A stretch of DNA of 64,000 bases from Flavobacterium undicola (GTDB lineage: Bacteria > Bacteroidota > Bacteroidia > Flavobacteriales > Flavobacteriaceae), in NCBI RefSeq assembly GCF_009909155.2, contig NZ_JAAAPM020000005.1, forward strand, positions 62,001 through 126,000, written 5' to 3'. Position 1 is the stretch's first letter. Each line of letters begins with the position of its first letter. The position numbers and the translations under genes are program-made. The notes under the pieces are model-generated. The model was not told the origin of the DNA, ran no database searches, and saw nothing but the letters and a program-made list of their open reading frames with translations. Positions 27,154 to 36,796 of the stretch are shown here, piece by piece.

Positions 27154-28740
27154 ATGAAAAGAAATTTAAAAATACTGTTTGCCTTCATAAGTCTAATCAA
27201 TATTAATTTGTTTGGACAAAATTCGAATGTAGTAAAATCTGAAAACAGAATTATAAAAGTCGATTATAATAAATCTGCCGGTAAGTTAAACACCATGTTC
27301 AAAGAATGTATTGGTGCAGGTCGTGCCAATGAAGGTTTGCGAGCCGATTGGCAACAGCAGTTGGCAATGACCAAAAAAGAATGTGATTTTAAATACATCA
27401 GAATGCATGGTTTACTATCTGATGATATGGCGGTTTACCGTGAAGATAAAGATGGAAATCCTGAATACAATTATCAATATATAGATGCTTTGTATGACTT
27501 TATTGTAAGCATCAAGATGAAACCTTTTGTTGAATTAGGCTTTATGCCTTCAGCATTGGCAAGCGGTCCTGAAACTATTTTTTGGTGGAAAGGAAATGTA
27601 ACCCCTCCAAAGGATTATAAAAAATGGGAAGACTTAATTCGCAATTTAACCGCTCATTTTACCGAACGTTACGGAGCTGAAGAAGTAAAAACATGGTATT
27701 TTGAGGTTTGGAATGAACCAAATTTAACACCAGGTTTTTGGACAGGTACTCAGGATGAATATTTTAAATTATACGAATATGCTGCGCGTGGCATAAAAGC
27801 TGTAAATAAAGATTTTAAAGTGGGCGGACCTGCAACAGCCGGTGCTGGCTGGGTTCCTGAAACAATTGAATTTTGCGCCAAAAAGAATGTTCCGTTAGAT
27901 TTTATTTCAACACACACTTACGGTGTTAACCAAGGATATTTAGACGAGTTCGGAACTTCCGGAACAGTGCTTAGTCCAGACGAGAATAGTATCAGTGGTG
28001 ATGTTATTAATTCGCGAAAGCAGATTGATAATTCGGCTAAGCCAAATCTCGAATTGCATTATACAGAGTGGAGTTCGTCTTATACTCCAGCTGACCCGAT
28101 TCACGATAGTTACCATTCTGCGGCTTATATTTTGCAGAAATTAAAACAAGTTGGCAATGCAGCGAATTCAATGTCATATTGGGTTTTTACCGATATTTTT
28201 GAAGAACCGGGGCCCCGATTTACTCCTTTTCATGGAGGATTTGGATTGTTGAACACACAAGGAATTAAAAAGTCAGCCTATTTCTCTTATTACTTCATGA
28301 ATAAATTGGGAGAAACAGAGCTTCAAAATACTGATAAGTCATCTTGGGCATGTAAAAATGCAAAAGGAGATGTGCAGGTTTTGTTTTGGGATTTTATCTA
28401 CACCTTGCCCGATTCTACAAATAATCAGCAATATTATATAAAAGATTTACCATCAAAACCAAAGGGGAGTGTCAAAATTGAAGTTGCAGGACTTCAAAAA
28501 GGCATCTATAAATTAGAGGTTTACAAAGTAGGTTACAAAGTGAATGACGTTTTTACCGATTATTTAGGAATGAATAAACCCAATCAATTGAATAAACAAC
28601 AGGTAAATACACTTAAAGATAAAAATAATGGTGCGCCAATTGCCACGGAAATAGTGAAAATTGATGCAAAAGGAATCTTTAGCAAGGATTTTAAGATTAA
28701 TGAAAACGATGTGCTGTTGCTGAATTTTAGAAAGCAATAG
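27154..28740 (+). CDS. GH39 beta-xylosidase-type glycosidase
   Basis: A protein of 528 residues with a signal peptide (about 1-21). The TIM barrel has the acid/base in FEVWNEPN (Glu188) and the nucleophile in LHYTEWS (Glu305), both typical of GH39. KYIRMHGLLSDDM and FISTHTYG are further family signatures. GH39 members are beta-xylosidases or alpha-L-iduronidases; in this PUL a beta-xylosidase or an arabinosidase-type activity is more plausible. The next gene follows after 31 bp. Confidence 0.88.
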   Translation: MKRNLKILFAFISLININLFGQNSNVVKSENRIIKVDYNKSAGKLNTMFKECIGAGRANEGLRADWQQQLAMTKKECDFKYIRMHGLLSDDMAVYREDKDGNPEYNYQYIDALYDFIVSIKMKPFVELGFMPSALASGPETIFWWKGNVTPPKDYKKWEDLIRNLTAHFTERYGAEEVKTWYFEVWNEPNLTPGFWTGTQDEYFKLYEYAARGIKAVNKDFKVGGPATAGAGWVPETIEFCAKKNVPLDFISTHTYGVNQGYLDEFGTSGTVLSPDENSISGDVINSRKQIDNSAKPNLELHYTEWSSSYTPADPIHDSYHSAAYILQKLKQVGNAANSMSYWVFTDIFEEPGPRFTPFHGGFGLLNTQGIKKSAYFSYYFMNKLGETELQNTDKSSWACKNAKGDVQVLFWDFIYTLPDSTNNQQYYIKDLPSKPKGSVKIEVAGLQKGIYKLEVYKVGYKVNDVFTDYLGMNKPNQLNKQQVNTLKDKNNGAPIATEIVKIDAKGIFSKDFKINENDVLLLNFRKQ

Positions 28741-28771
28741 TTTAAAAAAAATAAAATAAATTTCTCTATTT

Positions 28772-31003
28772 ATGAAAAATAAAATAATCACCTTATCCAT
28801 TTTTTCAATGTTACTGTTTAAGGGATACAATGCAAATTCTCAGACGGTTAAAGCAAAAAAACAAAATAAAACTACTAGAGTAAAGTCTTTAAGTTCTGAA
28901 TTTGATGCGAAAATTGACAAATTGGTAGCCCAAATGACTCTTGAAGAAAAAATAGGGATGTTGCATGGCAATAGCATGTTTTCTACCGGAGGTGTAAAAC
29001 GCTTGGGAATTCCAGAATTGAAAATGGCCGATGGTCCGTTAGGCGTTCGAGAAGAAATTTCCCGTGACAATTGGTCTGCGGCAGGTTGGGACAACGATTT
29101 TGCGACTTATTATCCAGCCTCTGGAGCTTTGGCAGCTACTTGGAATACGAAAATGGCTTACACTTTTGGGAATAGTGTTGGTCAGGAAATGCGTGCCAGA
29201 GACAAGGATATGCTTCTTTCGCCAGCCATCAACATTGTTAGAACACCACTCGGAGGTAGAACGTATGAATATTCGACTGAAGACCCTTTCTTGAATAAAA
29301 AAATGGCCGTGCCGTTGATTGTTGGTTTACAAGACAATGATGTTATGGCTTGCGTCAAACATTTTGCTGCCAATAACCAAGAAACCAATCGTGATTTTGT
29401 TGATGTGCAAATTGATGAACGTACACTGCGAGAAATTTATTTACCGGCATTCGAAGCTGCTGTAAAAGAGGCTAAAGCTTATAGTATAATGGGCGCTTAC
29501 AACAAGTTTAGAGGTGAATATTTATGCGAGAACGATTATATGCTCAACACCATTTTGCGTGACGAATGGGGTTTCAAAGGTGTCGTTGTTTCCGATTGGG
29601 CAGCGGTGCATTCTACCGTAAAAACCTTGAAAAACGGATTGGATATCGAAATGGGAACACCAAAACCGTTCAACGAATTTTTCCTGGCCGACAAACTAAT
29701 CGCGGCTGCGAAGGCGGGCGAAATTTCGGAAGCAGAAATTGATAAACACGTAAAAAGAATATTAGGTGTTTTGTTCCAAGTAAAAGCAATGGGTGGAAAA
29801 GATCGAGTGAAGGGAAGTATTGCTACAGAAGCGCATTATCAAGATGCTTATAAAATTGCAGCAGAAGCAATTGTATTGTTGAAAAATGATCATAACGCAT
29901 TGCCTCTACAGTTGAATGGTGTAAAATCGATTGCGGTCATTGGAAATAATGCCACAAAGAAAAATGCTTTAGGTGGATTTGGAGCCGGAGTAAAAACCAA
30001 GAGAGAAATCACTCCTCTTGAAGGTCTGAAAAACAGATTGCCTTCTTCTATTAAAATTAATTATGCAGAAGGATATTTAGAGCGTTATGATAAAAAAAAT
30101 AAGGGAAAACTAGGAGATATTACTTTAAATGGGCCAGTAACTATTGACAAACTTGATCCGGAAAAATTAGAAGAAGCCATTAATGCGGCAAAAAATTCTG
30201 ATGTTGCTATTGTTTTTGCCGGTTCTAATCGCGATTATGAAACGGAAGCATCTGATCGTAGAGACTTAAAATTACCTTTTGGACAAGAAGAATTAATTAA
30301 AAAAGTACTTGCTGTAAATCCTAGAACTATTGTGGTTATGATTGCAGGTGCCCCTTTTGAAATCGAAGAAATCAGTAAGGAAACAAAGGCTTTGGTGTGG
30401 AGCTGGTTTAATGGTTCCGAAGGAGGAAATGCTCTAGCTGATGTATTATTAGGAAAAGTAAATCCATCAGGAAAATTACCTTGGACGATGCCTAGAGAAA
30501 TTATGGATTCTCCGGCTCATGCTACCAAAAGTTTTCCTGGAGATAAAACCGTTACTTACGCTGAAGGAATTTTGGTAGGTTATCGTTGGTTTGATACTAA
30601 AAATATTGCACCAATGTATCCTTTTGGTTATGGACTATCGTACACGACTTTTGCTTTCGAAAATGCTAAAGCAGATAAAAAGGAATATGATAATGATGAT
30701 ATAATTACGGTTTCTGTGGACGTTAAAAATACGGGTAAAGTTGATGGTAAAGAAGTAGTTCAATTGTATGCTTCTAAATCAGATTCAAAAATTCAACGTG
30801 CTGCTCAAGAGTTAAAAGGATTTAAAAAAGTATTGGTTAAAGCTGGCGAGAATCAAAAAGTCACCATAAATGTTCCCGTGAAAGAATTAGCATATTACAA
30901 TGTTACATCAAAAAAATGGGTTGTAGAACCGGGAAGTTATACGTTGAAACTAGGAACATCTTCCAGGGATATAAAGAAAGAAGTTGTTGTACTTATTAAA
31001 TAA
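28772..31003 (+). CDS. GH3 beta-glucosidase-type glycosidase
   Basis: A protein of 743 residues with a signal peptide (about 1-23). The N-terminal TIM barrel has KHFAANNQE (196-204) and the nucleophile Asp275 in GVVVSDW. The alpha/beta sandwich domain follows (VLLKNDHNALPL..., near 372), and the C-terminus is a fibronectin-III-like domain (DVKNTGKVDGKEVVQLY). It would cleave cellobiose-type beta-1,4 linkages left after xylose removal. It is 18 bp before the GH5 gene. Confidence 0.92.
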   Translation: MKNKIITLSIFSMLLFKGYNANSQTVKAKKQNKTTRVKSLSSEFDAKIDKLVAQMTLEEKIGMLHGNSMFSTGGVKRLGIPELKMADGPLGVREEISRDNWSAAGWDNDFATYYPASGALAATWNTKMAYTFGNSVGQEMRARDKDMLLSPAINIVRTPLGGRTYEYSTEDPFLNKKMAVPLIVGLQDNDVMACVKHFAANNQETNRDFVDVQIDERTLREIYLPAFEAAVKEAKAYSIMGAYNKFRGEYLCENDYMLNTILRDEWGFKGVVVSDWAAVHSTVKTLKNGLDIEMGTPKPFNEFFLADKLIAAAKAGEISEAEIDKHVKRILGVLFQVKAMGGKDRVKGSIATEAHYQDAYKIAAEAIVLLKNDHNALPLQLNGVKSIAVIGNNATKKNALGGFGAGVKTKREITPLEGLKNRLPSSIKINYAEGYLERYDKKNKGKLGDITLNGPVTIDKLDPEKLEEAINAAKNSDVAIVFAGSNRDYETEASDRRDLKLPFGQEELIKKVLAVNPRTIVVMIAGAPFEIEEISKETKALVWSWFNGSEGGNALADVLLGKVNPSGKLPWTMPREIMDSPAHATKSFPGDKTVTYAEGILVGYRWFDTKNIAPMYPFGYGLSYTTFAFENAKADKKEYDNDDIITVSVDVKNTGKVDGKEVVQLYASKSDSKIQRAAQELKGFKKVLVKAGENQKVTINVPVKELAYYNVTSKKWVVEPGSYTLKLGTSSRDIKKEVVVLIK

Positions 31004-31021
31004 AAATAAAATAAAGAAGCT

Positions 31022-32536
31022 ATGAAGGAAATAATTAAAAGTTACCTGTTGAGTTCTGTTTTGTTACTGGCTTTTCTAAGTGCCTGGGCTTGTAGTTCTG
31101 ATAAGGAATCTGAACCAAATAATCCAGTGCCAGTTGTAAAAACACTAACGGCAAATGTTAATCATATTGATTTTCAGAATGCCGGAAATGAATCGAATGT
31201 GTCGATAACAACAAATACAAAAGCATGGACAATTAGTTCTTCAGATGCTAGTTGGATACAGTTGAGTCAAAATTCAGGAATATCAGGTACTACTACAGTA
31301 AAAATAACTGCATTAGCAAATACCAGCAATGCTACTAGAACTGCAGTTATTACAATAAGTTCAACTGAAGTTTCTTCGGTACAAGTTTCAGTTTCTCAAG
31401 AAGGAATAACTCCTGTTGTTAATTTGTATCCAAGTTACAATACAAATCCAGTTGTAGCCGATGCAACAGGAATGAGCAGTTCCGCCCTACAATTAGCAGC
31501 AAAAATGAAGTTGGGTTGGAATATTGGGAATACAATGGAAGCGATTGGCGGAGAGACAGCTTGGGGAAACCCAAAAGTGACCAAAGCGTTGATTGATTTG
31601 GTTAAAGCAAATGGCTTTAATGCTATTAGAATTCCGTGCTCTTGGAATCAGAATCTGGCCAACGCTACAACGGCACAAATTAAAACAGAATGGCTGGACA
31701 GAGTAAAAGAAGTTGTTCAATATTGTGTTGACAATGATATGTATGTAATTGTGAACATTCACTGGGATGGTGGATGGTTAGAAAATAATTGTACCGAAGC
31801 CCAAAAAGAAGCTAACAATGCCAAGCAAAAAGCCTTTTGGGAACAAATTGCAACTCACTTGAGAGGTTTTGATGAGCATTTGCTTTTTGCCAGTGCCAAT
31901 GAACCAAATGTTGAAAATGCAACCCAGATGGCAGTTTTAACTTCTTATCATCAAACATTTATTGATGCTGTTCGTTCTACCGGAGGTAAAAATGCCTATC
32001 GTAATTTAATCGTTCAAGGGCCATCAACAGATATCGAAAAAACAAATAAATTGATGACTACTTTGCCAACAGATAAAGTAGCTAATCGAATGATGGCCGA
32101 GGTTCATTATTACACTCCGTATCAATTTTGTCTTATGGATAAAGATGCTAACTGGGGTAAAATGTTTTACTACTGGGGAGCCAATTATCACTCAACTACA
32201 GATGTTACCCGCAATTCATCCTGGGGAGAAGAAGCTGATTTAGATAAGTTTTTCGTTTCCATGAAAACACAATTTGTAGATAAAGGTATTCCGGTAATCT
32301 TAGGTGAGTTTGGAGCTATTAGACGTGATTTAACTGGCGATGCTTTGACTTTACATCTCAATTCAAGAGCTTATTTTCTAAAATATGTTGTAAAACAAGC
32401 TAAGGCTAATGGTCTGATTCCGTTCTATTGGGATGCTGGAAATTTGGGAGTAAATACGATGTCTTTATTTAATAGAAGCAATAATACGGTATACGATAGT
32501 CAGGCTTTGAATGCTTTGCTGGATGGATTAAAGTAA
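31022..32536 (+). CDS. BACON-GH5 endoglucanase (probable xyloglucanase), lipoprotein
   Basis: A protein of 504 residues. The lipobox AWAC has Cys24, suggesting anchoring at the outer membrane. A BACON domain (about 45-128, AWTISSSDASWIQLS, TTVKITA, RTAVITI) precedes a GH5 barrel with GWNIGNTMEA and ETAWGNP, the marks of subfamily 4. The acid/base is Glu294 in SANEPN and the nucleophile Glu429 in LGEFGA. This BACON plus GH5_4 layout is that of the surface xyloglucanase BoGH5A of Bacteroides ovatus, the strongest single pointer to xyloglucan. GH5_4 also includes cellulases and licheninases. Confidence 0.92.
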   Translation: MKEIIKSYLLSSVLLLAFLSAWACSSDKESEPNNPVPVVKTLTANVNHIDFQNAGNESNVSITTNTKAWTISSSDASWIQLSQNSGISGTTTVKITALANTSNATRTAVITISSTEVSSVQVSVSQEGITPVVNLYPSYNTNPVVADATGMSSSALQLAAKMKLGWNIGNTMEAIGGETAWGNPKVTKALIDLVKANGFNAIRIPCSWNQNLANATTAQIKTEWLDRVKEVVQYCVDNDMYVIVNIHWDGGWLENNCTEAQKEANNAKQKAFWEQIATHLRGFDEHLLFASANEPNVENATQMAVLTSYHQTFIDAVRSTGGKNAYRNLIVQGPSTDIEKTNKLMTTLPTDKVANRMMAEVHYYTPYQFCLMDKDANWGKMFYYWGANYHSTTDVTRNSSWGEEADLDKFFVSMKTQFVDKGIPVILGEFGAIRRDLTGDALTLHLNSRAYFLKYVVKQAKANGLIPFYWDAGNLGVNTMSLFNRSNNTVYDSQALNALLDGLK

Positions 32537-32577
32537 AGTAAAGATGTCTTGACTATTTCCTTAATAGCTTACACTTA

Positions 32578-32626
32578 TTTAAAACTAGCTTTCGAATCGT
32601 TACCGTTTTAGAAAGCTAGTTTTAAA
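32578..32626. terminator. Inverted repeat between GH5 and GH42
   Basis: Perfect 16-bp arms 32578-32593 (TTTAAAACTAGCTTTC) and 32611-32626 with a 17-base loop. It is followed by As, not Ts, so it is a strong hairpin but not a canonical terminator. Confidence 0.5.
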
Positions 32627-32667
32627 ATAAAAAAACGATTGCTAGTGGTCGATTTTAATACAAATAG

Positions 32668-34752
32668 ATGAAAAAAATATTTTATTTAGGAGCATTATTT
32701 TTATTGGTAATTAATATAGTGAACGCACAAGACAGTTCCCATTTTTTTCCGAAAAAAGATTTAATGACTTTTGGAATTTACTATTATCCTGAACATTGGG
32801 ATTCGTCAGAATGGGAACGGGATATCAAAAACATATCGGATTTAGGATTTCAATTCATTCATGTTGCCGAATTCGCCTGGATTGATATGGAGCCCGAAGA
32901 AGGGAAGTATGATTTTAAGTGGTTGGATACCGTTATTGGTTTAGCTACAAAATATCATTTGAAAGTTGTTTTAGGTACGCCCACGTCTATTTCACCGGTT
33001 TGGATGGGAATAAAGTATCCCGAGATTTATGTTTTGAATTCCAATTATCAAAGAGCGGAACACGGCACAAGAGGAGTGCAAAGCTTGTCTAATCCTGTTT
33101 GGAGAGATTTTTCTAAAAAAATCATCACACAAATGGGGCAACGATATGGTAATAATGCTGCGGTTATAGGCTGGCAATTGGATAATGAACCCGAGGGTAA
33201 GGAAGATTATAGTCCGTCCTCACAACTAGCCTTTCAACTTTGGCTTAAAAATAAATACCAAACCATTGCAGCATTGAATAATGCTTGGGGAACTGCTTTT
33301 TGGAGTCAAACCTTCAGTGATTTTAGTCAGATTAAAATTTATAATGCCAATCTGGTAGGCTGGTGGGGAACCAATCCGCATGCATTATTGGATTTCAAAC
33401 GTTACACCGCTGATACGCAGGCTGATTTTTTGGATTTTCAAGCTGCAATACTTCGTTCACTAATTTCTAAAAATCAGTATGTTACGACTAATTACACCGC
33501 TACATCAGCTGGTGCAGATCCACGAAGAACCCATAAATTAGATTTTAATTCTTTTACATCTTACCCTAATAAAGGAAATGCTAATATTGGAAACAAAGGT
33601 TTTAGATTAGGCGATTCTAAAGAGCTTTCTTTTGCGCTGAGTTTTTTTAAACAAGAGCATACAAATGCAGGAATTATGGAGCTTCAGCCTGGTTATGTAA
33701 ATTGGGGAGCCATCAATCCTTTATTGGAGCCGGGTACTGTGCGGATGTGGTTGTATCATTGTTTTGGGGGCAATTTATCCTTTGCCTGTTCGTATCGTTA
33801 TCGCCAAATAAATTACAGTTCTGAACAGTATCATGCTGGAATTATGAAACTTGACGGAGTAACGCTTTCGCAGGGTGGAAAAGAGTACCAACAAGCGATA
33901 AACGAAATGAAAATCTTGCGAAAAGCATACAATCCCGAAGCCAAAAGACCTAAGGAAATAGAAGCTCGTAAAACGGCTCTGTTGTGGAATTATGATAATT
34001 ATTGGAGCATGGGAAGGCAAGGCCAAACAACACAATGGAATACGTTGCCGTTTTTTCAAAAATATCTGGAAATAGCCAAATCGTTCGGTGCTCCGGCTGA
34101 TATCGTATATGAAAAGGATGATTTGAATGAATATAAAGTAGTAATCGCTCCAGCATTTGAATTGGTTGATAAAGCTCTTATTGCTAAGTGGGAAAACTAT
34201 GTAAAACAAGGAGGGAATTTAGTGCTAACGGTTCGAACAGGAGTCAAAGACCGCAACGGACATATTTTCAGGTCTGCATGGGGTGAAACAATTTCGCCTC
34301 TTATTGATGCTAAAATTGATAATTTTGACCATTTACCAGCTAATGTTGAAGGTAAAATAACAGGTTTAGGCAAAACGTATTCTTGGAACAATTGGGCCGA
34401 TTTAGTCGAAGCCAATCAAAAGAAGAATGTTTTGGCGACTTATGCAGATCAGTTTTATGCAGGAAAGGCAGCCGTTGTTATCAATACCATTGGAAAAGGA
34501 ACCGTTACATATATTGGAGTGGATACAGATGATGCCAGTTTAGAGCGTGATGTTCTGAGAAAAGTTTACGAACAGGCGGGAGCAACTACCGAAAATTATC
34601 CAGAAGGAGTTTATGTGCAATGGCGTGATGGATTTTGGGTAGCGGTAAATTATTCATCAAAGGATTATCAATTGGAAATTCCTCCAAAAGCTGAAATTCT
34701 TATTGGCAACAGTACTTTAAAGCCTCCAGGAGTTACGGTTTGGAAAGAGTAG
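32668..34752 (+). CDS. GH42 beta-galactosidase-type glycosidase, secreted
   Basis: A protein of 694 residues with a signal peptide (about 1-20, ending VNAQ). YYPEHWD (39-45) and the acid/base Glu174 in WQLDNEP are GH42 signatures, and the nucleophile is Glu338 in MELQPGYVNW. The trimerisation domain (about 405-620, from RKTALLWNYDNYWSMG) and a short C-terminal beta domain follow. It would release beta-galactose from galactosylated side chains, feeding the Leloir operon elsewhere in the window. GH42 is more often intracellular, so the signal peptide is notable. Confidence 0.9.
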   Translation: MKKIFYLGALFLLVINIVNAQDSSHFFPKKDLMTFGIYYYPEHWDSSEWERDIKNISDLGFQFIHVAEFAWIDMEPEEGKYDFKWLDTVIGLATKYHLKVVLGTPTSISPVWMGIKYPEIYVLNSNYQRAEHGTRGVQSLSNPVWRDFSKKIITQMGQRYGNNAAVIGWQLDNEPEGKEDYSPSSQLAFQLWLKNKYQTIAALNNAWGTAFWSQTFSDFSQIKIYNANLVGWWGTNPHALLDFKRYTADTQADFLDFQAAILRSLISKNQYVTTNYTATSAGADPRRTHKLDFNSFTSYPNKGNANIGNKGFRLGDSKELSFALSFFKQEHTNAGIMELQPGYVNWGAINPLLEPGTVRMWLYHCFGGNLSFACSYRYRQINYSSEQYHAGIMKLDGVTLSQGGKEYQQAINEMKILRKAYNPEAKRPKEIEARKTALLWNYDNYWSMGRQGQTTQWNTLPFFQKYLEIAKSFGAPADIVYEKDDLNEYKVVIAPAFELVDKALIAKWENYVKQGGNLVLTVRTGVKDRNGHIFRSAWGETISPLIDAKIDNFDHLPANVEGKITGLGKTYSWNNWADLVEANQKKNVLATYADQFYAGKAAVVINTIGKGTVTYIGVDTDDASLERDVLRKVYEQAGATTENYPEGVYVQWRDGFWVAVNYSSKDYQLEIPPKAEILIGNSTLKPPGVTVWKE

Positions 34753-34807
34753 TGATAGCTTTTTTAAGAATTACCGGAGGATTTTCTATAATTTAAAATA
34801 AAAAAAT

Positions 34808-36778
34808 ATGAAAAAAAATATAGCCTTTCTTTTTTTGATTTGTAGTCTGATTGCAAACGCTACTGTTCGAATGCCTTTGTTGTTTTCTGACGGAATGGTG
34901 TTGCAACGCAATAAGGCAATTCCGGTTTGGGGATGGGCAGATGCCAATGAAAAAGTGGTAATTCATTTTAACAAGCAAACTAAAACTATCCATGCCGATA
35001 TAAACGGAAAATGGATGGTAAAATTAGATTCGGAAAAAGCGGGAGGTCCTTTTGAATTAACTATTAGCGGAAAAAATAAAATTGTCATCAAAGATGTTTT
35101 GGTTGGTGAAGTTTGGATATGCAGCGGACAATCCAATATGGAATTTCAGATGTATAAATTGCCTGATTTTGAAATTCAAAAACAGCAGGCAAATAATCCT
35201 ATGATTTGTCATTTTGGTGTGGCGCAGGACTTAAGCGGTTTACCAAAAGACGATTTAAAAGCAGGAAAATGGGAAGCAAGCAGTAAAGAAACCGTTGGGA
35301 ACTTTACCGCAGTTGGTTATTATTTCGCTAAAAAATTATATGCCGAATTAAAAATTCCAATCGGAATCATCAATACGTCATGGGGCGGAACCTGTGTAGA
35401 AACCTGGACAAGTCGGGACGCTTTTGAAAAAAGTGATGACTTTAAAGACATGATTGCCGAAGTTCCTCAAGTTGATATGGATGCGGTTTTTGAAATATAC
35501 AAAAAGTCACTTTTAGAGAATATACAAAAAATCCAAGGTTTTGAAGTAACTACGACTAACGAAAATCAATTTGCAACGTTGGATTTTAAGGATGCCAACT
35601 GGCCTGAAATAAAAGTGCCTTCATTATGGGAGAATCAGCAAATAGGAAATATTGATGGCATAGTCTGGATGAGAAAAACGATTGTTTTATCAGCGGAACA
35701 AGCCAAAAAAGAGGCTGTTTTGCATTTATCCAAGGTTGATGATGAAGATGTAACTTATGTAAACGGAGTTCAAGTAGGTACTAACAACATTTGGGAAGCA
35801 AAAAGAATCTACAAAATTCCTGCGGGTGTTTTAAAAGAAGGAACGAATGTAATCGCAGTTCGAATTGCAGATTATTCCGGAGGTGGTGGAATTTATGGAG
35901 ATGCAGCCGATTTGAAAATCGATTTCAAAGATGGCAATATCCCGCTGGAGGGACTTTGGAAATTTAATGTAGTGCAGCTAAAAATAGCTTTGTCACCTAA
36001 TAGTTATCCATCGTTGTTGTATAATGCGATGGTAAATCCTTTAATTCCGTATGCTTTTCAAGGTGTTTTATGGTATCAGGGCGAAGCCAATGTGACCAGA
36101 GCCCAACAATACAAAACAGCATTTCCTTTGATGATAAATGATTGGAGAGCAAAATGGCTCTCTGCCGGACAGGCAGGGGATCAGGGTAATTTTCCTTTCT
36201 ATTTTGTGCAATTGTCAACCTATGATGAGTTTGGTGGAAACAGTACAAAAGGAAGTCGCTGGGCAGAACTTCGCGAAGCGCAATCACAAACGCTGAAATT
36301 ACCAAACACCGGAATGGCAGTAACTACCGATATCGGGAATGCAAAAGATATTCACCCAACCAACAAAAATGACGTAGGTTTGCGTTTAGCTGCGATTGCT
36401 TTAAATAATGTGTATGGTAAAAAAAGAGTGTACAGCGGACCAACTTTTAAATCTCAGGAAGTAAAAGGAAACCAAATCATCCTGACTTTCGATAATACAG
36501 GTTCAGGATTATCAACATCAGATAATTCAGAAAACCTAAAAGGATTCGAAATTGCAGGTGCTGACAAAGTTTTTCATTCTGCAAAAGCGATTATCAAAAA
36601 TAATAAAGTTATCGTTTCCAGCGAAAATGTGCAAAATCCGGTTGCTATTCATTACGGCTGGGCTGATGATGATACTGAAATCAATTTGTACAATAAAGAA
36701 AAATTTCCGGCATCTCCTTTCAGGACTGATGATTGGGAAATGATTACGGCTAATGAAAAGTATAAGGTCAGCAAATAA
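34808..36778 (+). CDS. Sialate O-acetylesterase-type carbohydrate esterase
   Basis: A protein of 656 residues with a short signal peptide (about 1-18). The SGNH hydrolase core is split: VWICSGQSNMEF near 102-113 has the nucleophile Ser109, WYQGEANV near 425 is a later conserved block, and DIHPTNK has the Asp-x-x-His pair. A jelly-roll sugar-binding domain like that of GH2 enzymes is inserted at about 255-385. Members deacetylate sialic acid, but in plant-glycan PULs they are thought to act on acetylated hemicellulose, which fits O-acetylated galactose of xyloglucan (inference). Confidence 0.87.
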   Translation: MKKNIAFLFLICSLIANATVRMPLLFSDGMVLQRNKAIPVWGWADANEKVVIHFNKQTKTIHADINGKWMVKLDSEKAGGPFELTISGKNKIVIKDVLVGEVWICSGQSNMEFQMYKLPDFEIQKQQANNPMICHFGVAQDLSGLPKDDLKAGKWEASSKETVGNFTAVGYYFAKKLYAELKIPIGIINTSWGGTCVETWTSRDAFEKSDDFKDMIAEVPQVDMDAVFEIYKKSLLENIQKIQGFEVTTTNENQFATLDFKDANWPEIKVPSLWENQQIGNIDGIVWMRKTIVLSAEQAKKEAVLHLSKVDDEDVTYVNGVQVGTNNIWEAKRIYKIPAGVLKEGTNVIAVRIADYSGGGGIYGDAADLKIDFKDGNIPLEGLWKFNVVQLKIALSPNSYPSLLYNAMVNPLIPYAFQGVLWYQGEANVTRAQQYKTAFPLMINDWRAKWLSAGQAGDQGNFPFYFVQLSTYDEFGGNSTKGSRWAELREAQSQTLKLPNTGMAVTTDIGNAKDIHPTNKNDVGLRLAAIALNNVYGKKRVYSGPTFKSQEVKGNQIILTFDNTGSGLSTSDNSENLKGFEIAGADKVFHSAKAIIKNNKVIVSSENVQNPVAIHYGWADDDTEINLYNKEKFPASPFRTDDWEMITANEKYKVSK

Positions 36779-36796
36779 TTTTATGCAATTTTAATT

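Noticed and set aside
32642..32667. A fourth copy of the galactoside motif (CTAGTGG...ATTTTAA) before the GH42 gene
   Set aside because: Only the first seven bases and part of the T-run match, the second half-site is missing, and the place where the -7 element should be (about 57 bp on) is inside the GH42 gene.
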